From: Streptomyces shenzhenensis | GTDB lineage: Bacteria > Actinomycetota > Actinomycetes > Streptomycetales > Streptomycetaceae | Direction of reading: 5' to 3' | DNA: 64,000 nucleotides | Assembly (NCBI RefSeq): GCF_003688995.1 | Contig: NZ_PENI01000016.1 | Span: forward strand, 124,001 to 188,000 | Part shown: positions 24,946 through 32,488 of the stretch, one piece after another | Layout of the letters: each line of letters starts with the position of its first letter | Numbering within the stretch: position 1 is the first letter of the stretch | The notes under the pieces: generated by a model | Database searches by the model: none | What the model was told of the DNA's origin: nothing | The model's input: the letters and a program-made list of their open reading frames with translations, nothing else | Program-made: the position numbers and the translations under genes

Positions 24946-25450
24946 CCAGCAGGTCATGGGCGAAGCCAGAGTCGGATCGACGCGACGGTGATGGTGCCGT
25001 GGAAGATGTAGGCAGTCGTATCTCGTGGCCACGGCCCGGGAGTTCTTGAGGCCGTTGATCGTCCGCTCGACTTCGTTCCTCCTTGTGTAGATCGTCTTTT
25101 CGAAGCCGGTGGGCCGGCCGCCCCGGGAGCGTCCGAGTCCCTTGTCGGGTGCTGCCGGGGCGTTGTTCTTTTCTCGGTACCTGCGGGCGGCTCTTGCGGG
25201 CCCCGGCGGCGTGCTGGTGGGCTCGGCAGGTGGTGGAGTCCACGCTCACCATCGACCAGTCGACGCGGCCCTCGACATCGGCGTCGGCCAGGACGGCCGC
25301 GATGGCTCACCCAACGACCGCCCCGCTTGCCGGACTTCGGCAGATGCGGCTTCAGCCGGGCCTCCCGGTACCGCTTCCGCCACGCATGCACGGACAAGCC
25401 GCGACACCCCGTATCTCAACGCGACCTCGACCACGGGCGCCCGTCCAAGA
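24946..25450 (-). pseudogene. Frameshifted IS5-type transposase remnant with a helix-turn-helix leader
   Basis: The minus strand holds transposase pieces in several frames. From 25450 downward: APVVEVALRYGVSRL and HAWRKRYREARLKPHLPKSG (IS481/IS3-like helix-turn-helix leader), then MVSVDSTTCRAHQHAAGA, which is the DDE-transposase block around the first Asp in IS5 elements, then RSRGGRPTGFEKTIYTRRNE, INGLKNSRAVATRYD and finally IFHGTITVASIRLWL, matching the C-terminal Glu region. At least three frame changes separate the pieces, so no functional protein is made. The transposase C-terminus lies at about 24950. The leader ends at the stop of the neighbouring amidohydrolase gene. Confidence 0.7.
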
Positions 25451-25451
25451 G

Positions 25452-27212
25452 CTACCGGCTTGATGAGGAAGCGTCGTAATAGCCTCCGAAATATTTCACG
25501 GGTGACCATGCCGGCATTACTTCCGGGAGTTCGGGAGCCAGGTCTCGATAATCGCCGTCACCGAATACTACGCGGCCGTCTACAACGGTTAGTACGGAGG
25601 AGATGCCTCTGATCTCATCATCTGGTACGGAAAAATAATCCGCGTTGAGCACGGCGAAGTCGGCCAGGTTGCCCGGTGCTATTCTGCCTTTTTCGTGTTC
25701 GCTGTTTTCGAACCAGGCGGCACCCAGGGTAAAGAGCTTCAATGCTTCTGCTCGGCTCAGGCGGTTGTCGCTGCCCAACACCTCCGAGCCTGACACGGAC
25801 TTGCCGGTAACGGCCCAGCTTATGGCTGTCCAGGGATGATACGAGGATGCCCTGTATCCGTCAGTGGTCAGAGCTACCGGAATACCACTTTGCAGTAGAA
25901 GGCGGAAGGGCGGCGTCTGCAATGCCTTTTCTCTGCTGTAGGTCGTTGCAAAGCTGTCGCCGTGCACGGCCATTTTGCCATCCAAGGCCACTGCTCCGCC
26001 GAGCTTCCTGACCCGCGCTATGTTTTCCGGGCTGATGGTTTCGGCATGCTCAATGGACCAGCGCAAGCCATCGAGCGGCGTCTGCTGATTTATTTTCTCC
26101 AAGGCATCCAGGAAGGGAGTAATGTTTTCGTTGTAACTGAGGTGTACCCGGAAGGGAATCCTTCGCTTTACGAGCTTCGTGAAATCTTCCGCTACCTTCG
26201 AACGCATCAGCTCCGGATCGATGATGATCGCCGGCTGATCAAAATCTTCGTGATCGTGCAGCTCAGGCCCGAGAGCCTCCCCGTAGCCTTCGTATTCATG
26301 GCCGTGCAGCCACCTCGGATGCAAGTTTTGACCGGGACTGATCGGGGCCTTTTTGGTTATGGTCTCGATCGCGTCGTCCACATTTATTTCGAAGCCGCTG
26401 CTCGTGATCGCAATCTGTATGTCAATAAAGGGAAGCCGAACCCTCAGGAGGTCATCCTTGATTAATGCGCCAACAATATTGTGGCCCTCCGGATAAGGTT
26501 CTGAGCTCGCGCAGTCTATAACGGAGGTCACGCCGAAGCGATTCAGATCCCTGATTGCCTGGCCCAGTGAGTTCACTTGTTCTTCGAAGCCCGGTGCAGG
26601 AAGCATGGCCTCGATGGTGATGAAGGTAAAGGTATTGCCGTGTACGACTCCCGTATAGCGGCCGTCCTGGTCCTTCTCAAAGACCATCCCGGGCAAGTCC
26701 GGAAAGGCAGAGGTGCCTACCCCCAGCTGTTCCATGGCCTGAGCGTTTATGAATGCCTGGTTGTAGGCGTATTGCACGTGAAGAGGTCGGTTGGGCACAG
26801 CCCTTTCGAGCTCTTCCATGGTAGGAAGTCTGTCCTCTTCGAACTGATGGGGTGACCAGCCGCCAGACACCCTTACCCACTGACCTTCCGGCGTCCTCTC
26901 GGCCTGCTCGTGCAGCATTTCTAGTGCCCGTGCCAGAGTAGGGACGCCGTCCCATCTTGTTTCGTAATTGTAGAATTTGCTATTCAGCAGGTGTAGATGT
27001 GCATCTTCCAGACCTGGTATCAACCGCAGACCGCCGGCGTCAATCACCTTTGTACCTTGGTCCTTCAGGGAAAGGATCTCGGCGTCGTTGCCAACAGCAT
27101 AAATCCTCCCCCGCTTCACAGCTAGCGCAGCCGCCTCCGGCTGGGCCAAATTCTGCGTGGTAATTCTTGCGTTATGAACGATTAGATCGGCACCCACAAA
27201 TGTGTCCTGCAT
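25452..27212 (-). CDS. YtcJ-like amidohydrolase, foreign base composition
   Basis: A 586-residue metal-dependent amidohydrolase of the YtcJ/composite-domain group. The urease-like beta domain flanks a TIM barrel: VIDAGGLRLIPGLEDAHLHL holds the HxH pair, GLRWSIEHAETI a barrel His, and VALTTDGYR the late Asp; GRIAPGNLADFAVLN is the C-terminal composite-domain signature. The gene uses many A/T-ending codons and is visibly poorer in GC than everything around it, a sign of recent acquisition. A strong AGAGGAGG precedes ATG 27212. It sits between mobile-element remnants as likely cargo. The barrel motif normally read as a Lys/His-rich strand is changed to RWLHGHEYEGYG, so the substrate may be unusual. 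Confidence 0.87.
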   Translation of the reverse strand: MQDTFVGADLIVHNARITTQNLAQPEAAALAVKRGRIYAVGNDAEILSLKDQGTKVIDAGGLRLIPGLEDAHLHLLNSKFYNYETRWDGVPTLARALEMLHEQAERTPEGQWVRVSGGWSPHQFEEDRLPTMEELERAVPNRPLHVQYAYNQAFINAQAMEQLGVGTSAFPDLPGMVFEKDQDGRYTGVVHGNTFTFITIEAMLPAPGFEEQVNSLGQAIRDLNRFGVTSVIDCASSEPYPEGHNIVGALIKDDLLRVRLPFIDIQIAITSSGFEINVDDAIETITKKAPISPGQNLHPRWLHGHEYEGYGEALGPELHDHEDFDQPAIIIDPELMRSKVAEDFTKLVKRRIPFRVHLSYNENITPFLDALEKINQQTPLDGLRWSIEHAETISPENIARVRKLGGAVALDGKMAVHGDSFATTYSREKALQTPPFRLLLQSGIPVALTTDGYRASSYHPWTAISWAVTGKSVSGSEVLGSDNRLSRAEALKLFTLGAAWFENSEHEKGRIAPGNLADFAVLNADYFSVPDDEIRGISSVLTVVDGRVVFGDGDYRDLAPELPEVMPAWSPVKYFGGYYDASSSSR

Positions 27213-27596
27213 CTTCCCTGCCTCCTCTGGTCATTGGTCTGCTGGCGTGCTCCGAGAGCAACGAGCGGCTTGGCCGAGTGTGCCGCTGTAGCTGCCGACG
27301 CCGTGCGCCCCTGCGAGATTCACCAGGTCCGTCCCCGACCCGGCAAGCCCGGCGAACTGGCCCGTCGAGGCCGGGTCGACGGGCCAACTGCCAACGATCG
27401 CGAACGGTGGTCAAACGCCTGTGACCGCACAGGCTGCCGGCCTCGTCCAACACGAGTGTGCTGCCCGGGTTGTTGGCGAGCGTGAGGGCATGGCACTGCG
27501 AACCTGATCAAGGCGGACGCCAGGGTTGGCTTCCTTCGTCACCGGCGTTCCTCCCCCCCTTGAGCAACGTAATACATGACATGTCAACTAGCGTCA
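27213..27596 (-). other. Intergenic stretch with a short coding-like remnant
   Basis: No intact gene is seen. Between about 27385 and 27495 one minus-strand frame reads ALTLANNPGSTLVLDEAGSL followed by CGHRRLTTVRDRW, with a Walker-B-like LVLDEAG, after which the frame loses protein character. It may be debris of an ATPase of the mobile element, such as a conjugation or relaxase ATPase domain. The identification is weak. Confidence 0.3.
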
Positions 27597-27627
27597 ACTG
27601 TAGCAGACAGCTTTGATATGTCAACTA
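27581..27627 (-). promoter_or_regulatory. Promoter-like element with direct repeats
   Basis: On the minus strand TTGACA (27624-27619) and TACAGT (27602-27597) are spaced 16 bp apart, a good vegetative promoter pointing toward the foreign amidohydrolase about 385 bp away. ATGTCAACTA occurs twice as a direct repeat (27581-27590 and 27618-27627), with a partial copy GTCAACTG between, overlapping the -35 and the region after the -10. TGACATGTCA at 27577-27586 is palindromic. The set looks like a repressor-controlled promoter. No transcription start is known. Confidence 0.45.
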
Positions 27628-27719
27628 CTTCTCTAGGGGGCGGCGGCCAAGTCGGCGCCGGCGGCGCACGGTGGAGATCGACGCACAACCTTGCGGATCA
27701 CTCCACAGACCGCGTGTCC

Positions 27720-27899
27720 ATGAGCCAAGCCCACCTCACCCGGCGAATCCACGAGGTCTACGGGAAGGACATCGATACCACGATCACCGACTGGGCCTGT
27801 GCCAACGTCGAACGCGCCTTCCGTCGGACAGGAAGGAAGGCGCCGCTGACCGACACCATGGCTGAACTCGCTGCCTCACTGATCCGCGAACTGCAGTAA
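27720..27899 (+). CDS. Small hypothetical protein
   Basis: A 59-residue frame from ATG 27720 to TAA 27899, starting MSQAHLTRRIHEVYGKDI and ending ELAASLIRELQ. It is predicted to be mostly helical and moderately charged, and is not recognised as any family. The frame is open upstream to 27576 with Gly/Ser-rich sequence that looks non-coding. No clear ribosome site precedes ATG 27720. It lies at the right edge of the decayed integrative element and may be a fragment of a larger element gene. The chance of a real gene is modest. Confidence 0.35.
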   Translation: MSQAHLTRRIHEVYGKDIDTTITDWACANVERAFRRTGRKAPLTDTMAELAASLIRELQ

Positions 27900-27944
27900 G
27901 CACCAACAGAACTTGGTCTCACCAGACCGTTCTGATGATGAGCG

Positions 27945-27984
27945 GCCCTGCCCTTCGGCTCCCCCCGTGGCCGGAGGGCAGGGC
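27945..27984. terminator. Hairpin between the small ORF and the IclR gene
   Basis: A 15-bp stem with one G-T pair: arms at 27945-27959 (GCCCTGCCCTTCGGC) and 27970-27984 (GCCGGAGGGCAGGGC), 10-nt loop. It lies downstream of the small plus-strand frame and about 100 bp after the stop of the minus-strand IclR gene, so it can serve as a shared terminator. Confidence 0.7.
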
Positions 27985-28080
27985 TTCACCAAGAGGTCTG
28001 CGACGGTAATTCGCCCGACCACACGTCGGGGACCGGTGCGGTACCCGTGCCGCTGCCGGAATCGCGGACAGGTGCTCGGG

Positions 28081-28851
28081 TCATTCCCCCGGTGCGTGTC
28101 CCAGTTCCGTGGAGAACCGGCCTGCCACCGCCTGGACTTCGGTGGTGAGTTGATCGAGCGAGAGGCTCTGCGTGCCGGCCACCGTGGCAACGCCGATGGC
28201 CGCGACGGCACTTCCGTCGCCGGTCCGCACGGGCGCCGCGACGCACTCGATGCCCGAGGTGGTGGACCCGGTCTCCACCGCGTAGCCCGCTGTCCGTACG
28301 TCCGCGAGCAACGAGGTCAGCTGCTCGAAGGAGTCGACTCTGACGTCCGTGCGCTGCGGCCAGTTGTACTCGGCGAAACGCGCACGCAACTCGCTGTGGT
28401 CCAGGAAGGCCAGAATGGAACGCCCGACAGCGGTGAGATGGGCCGGCAGCCGGGTCCCCACGTCGGTGACCAGACGGATGCCCGATCCCTGTGGTTCCCG
28501 CTTGTCGAGGTAGAGCACATCGGTGCCCTGGAGAACCGCCAGATGGCTGGTCTGCCCGGTCCGTGCCGTCAAGGTGCTGAGGTGACGCTGCCCTTCGTGC
28601 TGGAGGTGTCCCGTGCGCAGATAGGCGGCACCGATCTCGAGCGCGCTGATCCCGAGGGACCACACCCGGCGATCGGGCCAGTACGCCACATAACTCATGT
28701 CGCGCATGACATTGAGCAGATGATGTGTGGTGCTCTTCGGCAGGTCCAGCGCTGCGGCGATCTCCAGCGCGGACAGCGGTGTGACCCGTCGGCCCAGCAG
28801 ATCCAGGACCGCCATGACTCGCTCGGCGGACTTCACTTTGCTGCTCGACAC
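28081..28851 (-). CDS. IclR family regulator of the HisD/HAL cluster
   Basis: A 256-residue IclR-type regulator: N-terminal winged helix (SAERVMAVLDLLG, LSALEIAAALDLPKSTTHHL) and a C-terminal GAF-like effector domain (TGQTSHLAVLQGTDVLYLDK, LPAHLTAVGRSILAF, GIECVAAPVR). IclR proteins usually control an adjacent catabolic operon in response to a pathway metabolite. It diverges from the zinc alcohol dehydrogenase gene. The 171-bp gap contains the compound palindrome AGAC-N4-GTCT-N8-AGAC, and near copies lie before the HisD-like and HAL genes, so one regulator probably governs three promoters. The start is GTG 28851 with a weak ribosome site. Confidence 0.9.
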   Translation of the reverse strand: MSSSKVKSAERVMAVLDLLGRRVTPLSALEIAAALDLPKSTTHHLLNVMRDMSYVAYWPDRRVWSLGISALEIGAAYLRTGHLQHEGQRHLSTLTARTGQTSHLAVLQGTDVLYLDKREPQGSGIRLVTDVGTRLPAHLTAVGRSILAFLDHSELRARFAEYNWPQRTDVRVDSFEQLTSLLADVRTAGYAVETGSTTSGIECVAAPVRTGDGSAVAAIGVATVAGTQSLSLDQLTTEVQAVAGRFSTELGHAPGE

Positions 28852-28975
28852 CCGGCACCACCCAGCTCATCGCGGCTCAATACGGTCGGTCGGTGTCCAG
28901 TGCATGTCCCGCCGGACAATCGACCGTCAAGGTCTTCCGTACGGGAGCGCCCTGTCGTAGGGTGCCGGACAAGTC

Positions 28976-29000
28976 GAGACTGTAGTCTCGGATACGAGAC
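28976..29000. promoter_or_regulatory. Putative IclR operator, copy 1
   Basis: Two overlapping palindromes: GAGACT-GT-AGTCTC (28976-28989) and GTCTCG-GATA-CGAGAC (28985-29000). They share the middle GTCTC arm, giving three arms at roughly helical spacing. It lies 22 bp before the alcohol dehydrogenase start. The pattern AGAC-N4-GTCT-N8-AGAC recurs at 30886 and 35259. Confidence 0.7.
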
Positions 29001-29022
29001 AAGGCAAGGGTGCGTGCCTGCA

Positions 29023-30084
29023 ATGACACGAGCATTGCTGATGGGTCAGGATCTCGCTCTGACAGTCGCCGAGCAGCCTCCGGTCGTCTCCGGTCCGGGC
29101 GACGTGGTCGTTCAGGTCGCCTGGGCCGGTGTCTGCGGATCGGACCTGCATGTCATGCGGACGGGGGACTGGGTCGAGTACTGGCCGGCCACGCTCGGTC
29201 ACGAGGTGGCCGGCTGGATCGTGGCGTCCCAGGCTCCCGGATGGGACGAGGGCACGCCCGTGGTCGTGGACTCGCGCATCCCGTGCGGTGTGTGCGACGG
29301 CTGCCGTCGCTCCGCGCGGCTGTGCACCGCCATGGCCTGGCTGGGGGAGCGCAGGCCCGGTGGCTATGCCGACCGGCTGACCGTGCCCGCCCACATGGTT
29401 CATCCCGTCCCCGCGGGGCTCGACCTGTCCGTGGCGGTCCTCGCCGAGCCGCTGGCCGTCGCCATGTCCGCGCTGGACCGTGTTCACCAGCCGCCGCGGT
29501 CGGTGCTGACGGTCGGGTACGGTCCGATCGGCGCGTTCTGCCACACCGAGGTCACGCGCCGCTGGCCCGAGGCGGCCGTCAGCGTCGTGGAACCCTCGCC
29601 GGCGCGCTCCCGCCTCGCCGCAGCACGACAGGTCCCCGTCGCGGCGGCCCTGTCCGACCTGCCGGGGACCGACGCAGGGCCGCCCGGGTTCGACCTGGTC
29701 ATCGACGCCGCAGGCTACCCGGGAAGCCTGTCGGACGCCCTGTCCTCGGTCACCTCCGGCGGCACGGTGCTCCTGGTGGCGCTCTCCTCGAAGCCCACGC
29801 CCGTCACCCCGTCCGCGATCGTCGAGCGGTCGGCCAGCATCGCAGGCAGCGTCGGTTTCGACACCGGACACCTGCACCGCGCCCTGGACGCCCTGGCCGC
29901 CGATCCGGACCGCTACAGCACCCTCGTCACCCACCGCGTCCCGCTGGCCGGCCTTCCGGCGTTCCTCGCCGAAGGAGTCCAGCGCACCGCCGGAAAGGTG
30001 ATCGTGTCCTGCGACCCGCACCCACCCGCGCGGCCGCACACGCAGCGGACACCGTCCGCGGAGCGGCCGGAGGCCCTGACATGA
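29023..30084 (+). CDS. Zinc-dependent alcohol dehydrogenase (MDR family)
   Basis: A 353-residue medium-chain dehydrogenase/reductase. Catalytic-zinc features are WAGVCGSDLHV and GHEVAGWI; the structural-zinc lobe has four cysteines in CGVCDGCRRSARLC; the nucleotide fold has LTVGYGPIGAFC, a variant of GXGXXG. It oxidises a secondary alcohol or polyol with NAD(P)+, similar in layout to sorbitol and threonine dehydrogenases. It is the first gene of an IclR-controlled operon, and its stop overlaps the following SDR start by 4 bases. The last 20 residues are Pro/Arg-rich and not conserved-looking. With the SDR and HisD-like dehydrogenase it suggests stepwise oxidation of a polyhydroxylated substrate. 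Confidence 0.87.
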   Translation: MTRALLMGQDLALTVAEQPPVVSGPGDVVVQVAWAGVCGSDLHVMRTGDWVEYWPATLGHEVAGWIVASQAPGWDEGTPVVVDSRIPCGVCDGCRRSARLCTAMAWLGERRPGGYADRLTVPAHMVHPVPAGLDLSVAVLAEPLAVAMSALDRVHQPPRSVLTVGYGPIGAFCHTEVTRRWPEAAVSVVEPSPARSRLAAARQVPVAAALSDLPGTDAGPPGFDLVIDAAGYPGSLSDALSSVTSGGTVLLVALSSKPTPVTPSAIVERSASIAGSVGFDTGHLHRALDALAADPDRYSTLVTHRVPLAGLPAFLAEGVQRTAGKVIVSCDPHPPARPHTQRTPSAERPEALT

Positions 30085-30809
30085 CCCAGGGGCGACGGTA
30101 TGTGATCACCGGAGGTACCAGCGGCATCGGCAGGGCCTGCGCCGAGCACCTCACGGCTGCGGGCGCGAAGGTGTGGATCACGGGAACCAGCGCGGCAAAC
30201 GTGACCGCCGCCGTCGAGGCCGGTGTCGCCCTCGGCGGCAGTGTGTGTGATGTACGCGATGACGCCGACGTGCACGCGGCGGTCCTGGAGGCGGTGGAGT
30301 CCCTGGGCGGACTCGACGGGGTGTTCGCCAACGCGGGCATCGACGGCGAGGGAAAGCCCGCCGCCGAACTCAGCACGCGAAACTTTCAGCAGGTTCTTGA
30401 CGTCAACACGCTCGGCGCCTTTAGGGTGTGCCGTGCGGCGTACAGCCACCTGACACGGCCCGGAACCCTCGTCATCAACGCCTCGGTCAACGCACAACGT
30501 CCTGAGGCCGGCTTCACCGACTACAACGTCAGCAAGGCCGCAGCCGTGGCTCTCGCCAAGTCACTGGCGCTGGAATGGAGTGGCGAGGGCCTCTCCGTGA
30601 TCGCCCTGTGCCCGGGGTACTTCCCCTCCCGCATGACGAATCCGTACCTGAACGACGAACAGACAGCTGCCGAACTGCTGAAACACATCCCGGCAGGGCG
30701 CTTCGGGGACCTGCGCGAAGCCGGCGCGACGGTGGAGTTCCTGCTCGGTCCGCACGCCTCCTTCATGACCGGCGCAGTCGTCACCCTCGACGGCGGCCGG
30801 TCCCTCTAG
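30081..30809 (+). CDS. Short-chain dehydrogenase/reductase
   Basis: A 242-residue classical SDR. TGGTSGIGRACAEHL is the cofactor loop, NAGIDGEG the NAG motif, INASVNAQRP supplies the catalytic Ser and YNVSKAAAVALAKSLA the Tyr-Lys pair; GAVVTLDGG closes the fold as in FabG-type enzymes. No Asp follows the second strand in an obvious NAD-selecting way, so cofactor choice is open. It overlaps the zinc alcohol dehydrogenase gene (ATGA) and is followed, after a gap with a second IclR-type operator, by the HisD-like dehydrogenase. Three dehydrogenases of different folds in a row recall clusters for dihydroxypropanesulfonate or polyol oxidation. Confidence 0.88.
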   Translation: MTQGRRYVITGGTSGIGRACAEHLTAAGAKVWITGTSAANVTAAVEAGVALGGSVCDVRDDADVHAAVLEAVESLGGLDGVFANAGIDGEGKPAAELSTRNFQQVLDVNTLGAFRVCRAAYSHLTRPGTLVINASVNAQRPEAGFTDYNVSKAAAVALAKSLALEWSGEGLSVIALCPGYFPSRMTNPYLNDEQTAAELLKHIPAGRFGDLREAGATVEFLLGPHASFMTGAVVTLDGGRSL

Positions 30810-30885
30810 ACCCTGCCGGAAATTCCCGAGTCGTCCGCCTGTTCCCGTGCGGGGTGGCAGCCGGACAGACTCACAACTCTCAAGC

Positions 30886-30910
30886 GAGACAGTTGTCTCG
30901 GGTACAAGAC
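30886..30910. promoter_or_regulatory. Putative IclR operator, copy 2
   Basis: Matches the copy before the alcohol dehydrogenase at 21 of 25 positions (AGAC-N4-GTCT-N8-AGAC), 13 bp before the HisD-like start. The match continues into AAGG, which is part of the ribosome site, so a bound regulator would cover the region just upstream of translation start. Confidence 0.7.
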
Positions 30911-30923
30911 AAGGAGTGGCACG

Positions 30924-32264
30924 ATGCCGGAGACCACGACCAAGGTCCTGCGCGAACGCGGGTACTGGCACGAACTCGACGCCGAGGCCAGGGCCGACCT
31001 GCTGACCCGTGGCACCGCCGCGATCTTCGACCCGTCCCTGCGCGAGGGCGTCCTGGAGATCATCGAGGATGTGCGCGCGAACGGTGACGCCGCTCTGCTG
31101 CGGGCCCTGGAGAAGTTCGACAAGTGCACCCTCACCGCGGGCCAGATCAAGGTCACCGAGGCCGAGTTCGCCGCCGCCCGCGAGGAGGTGAGCGACGAAC
31201 TGCTCGCCGCGATCCGGGACAGCATCGCCCATGTACGCCGCTTCAACGAGCAGTTGACGGCACACGGGGACTGGAGCTTCGAGACCGCTCCGGGACTGCG
31301 TGTCGGCGAGAAGGTCAGCCCGATCGCCAGCGCGGGGCTCTTCGTCCCCAGCGGCAAGGGCTCCTACCCCTCGGTGCTCATCCAGCTCGCGGTGCCGGCC
31401 GTCGTCGCCGGTGTGCCCGAGATCGCCGTGATCGTCCCGCCGGTGCCCGGCTCGGGCGGCAAGGTGGACTCGGCCGTGCTGGTGGCCGCGGACGAACTCG
31501 GCATCCACCAGGTGTTCCGCGCCAACGGCCCGGCGGGCGTCGCCGCCCTCGCCTTCGGCACCGAGACGGTCCCGGCCGTGCGCAAGCTCTGCGGTCCGGG
31601 CAGCCCGCCCGTCACCTGCGCGCAGATCGAGGTGCAGCGCTTCGGGACCGCCGGTGTCATGCTGCTCGGCCCCAGCGAGAGCCTGGTCCTGTCCGACGAT
31701 TCCGCCGACCCCCGGCTGCTGGCCGCGGATCTGCTCAACGAGGCGGAGCACGGCCCGGACTCCACCAGCGTCCTGGTCACCGACAGCCCGGAACTGCTGG
31801 CGAAGGTCCAGGTCGAGCTCGCCGTCCAACTGGAGGAACTGCCCGAGCCGCGGCGCGACTACGCCCGCACCGCGCTGGGACGCAACGGGGGCGTGGTCCT
31901 CACCCGGGACCTCGCCGAGGCGGCCGAGGTGGCCAATGCCTTCGCACCGGAGCACATGCAGATCGTCGCCCGCGACGAGCAGGAGGTGCTCGACCGGGTC
32001 GTCGACGCCGGTGAGATCCTCCTGGGACAGCACACCACCGTTTCCATGGCCAACTTCGTGATCGGCTGTCCGGCGGCCCTGCCGACCAGCGGATACGCGA
32101 AGGTCACCAGTGGCGTCACCGCCAACGCCTTCCGCAAGTGGACGGCCGTCGCCAAGGCCGACCGCGCGGCCCTGGAGGCCACGGCACAGACGGTCTTCGC
32201 CTTCTGCGCGCACGAGGGCTTCCCCGCCCACGCCAACTCGGTGCGAGCGCGTCTGCAGAACTGA
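30924..32264 (+). CDS. HisD-family dehydrogenase (not a true histidinol dehydrogenase)
   Basis: A 446-residue member of the histidinol dehydrogenase family. Family features include GLFVPSGKGSYPS, the EAEHGPDS block and FAPEHMQI with the Glu-His catalytic pair. Compared by eye with E. coli HisD, the zinc ligand Gln259 becomes Glu, Asp360 becomes Asn (MANFVIG for AGDYASG) and the substrate-contacting His367 becomes Ala (CPAALPT for TNHVLPT), while His262 and His419 (PAHANSV) remain. The histidinol pocket is therefore lost. The closest known precedent is HpsN, a HisD homologue that oxidises 2,3-dihydroxypropane-1-sulfonate. It has its own IclR-type site and is not in a his biosynthetic operon. 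The actual substrate is undetermined. Confidence 0.87.
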   Translation: MPETTTKVLRERGYWHELDAEARADLLTRGTAAIFDPSLREGVLEIIEDVRANGDAALLRALEKFDKCTLTAGQIKVTEAEFAAAREEVSDELLAAIRDSIAHVRRFNEQLTAHGDWSFETAPGLRVGEKVSPIASAGLFVPSGKGSYPSVLIQLAVPAVVAGVPEIAVIVPPVPGSGGKVDSAVLVAADELGIHQVFRANGPAGVAALAFGTETVPAVRKLCGPGSPPVTCAQIEVQRFGTAGVMLLGPSESLVLSDDSADPRLLAADLLNEAEHGPDSTSVLVTDSPELLAKVQVELAVQLEELPEPRRDYARTALGRNGGVVLTRDLAEAAEVANAFAPEHMQIVARDEQEVLDRVVDAGEILLGQHTTVSMANFVIGCPAALPTSGYAKVTSGVTANAFRKWTAVAKADRAALEATAQTVFAFCAHEGFPAHANSVRARLQN

Positions 32265-32488
32265 TGTCGTCCGCCGGCTGAGGCAGCGGGCACACCGCGC
32301 AGGCAGAACGTCCAGCGTGCGCCGTGTGACCACCCGCCGACCGAATGACTGCGTTCAGCGCCGAGGTACAGCACATGCGACGGTCCGCCGGGCACCTCGC
32401 ACCCCTCGTATCCGGTCCCGCGGCTCCCCGCATCCACGCACCGCTCTTCCCTGCCTCGCACTCGCGCGCAGCCCTTGGAGACACAGAC

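Noticed and set aside
30924..32264. The HisD-family gene as a histidine biosynthesis gene.
   Set aside because: Histidinol-specific and zinc residues are replaced, no hisB, hisH, hisA or hisF genes adjoin, and its promoter shares the IclR-type site with catabolic genes.
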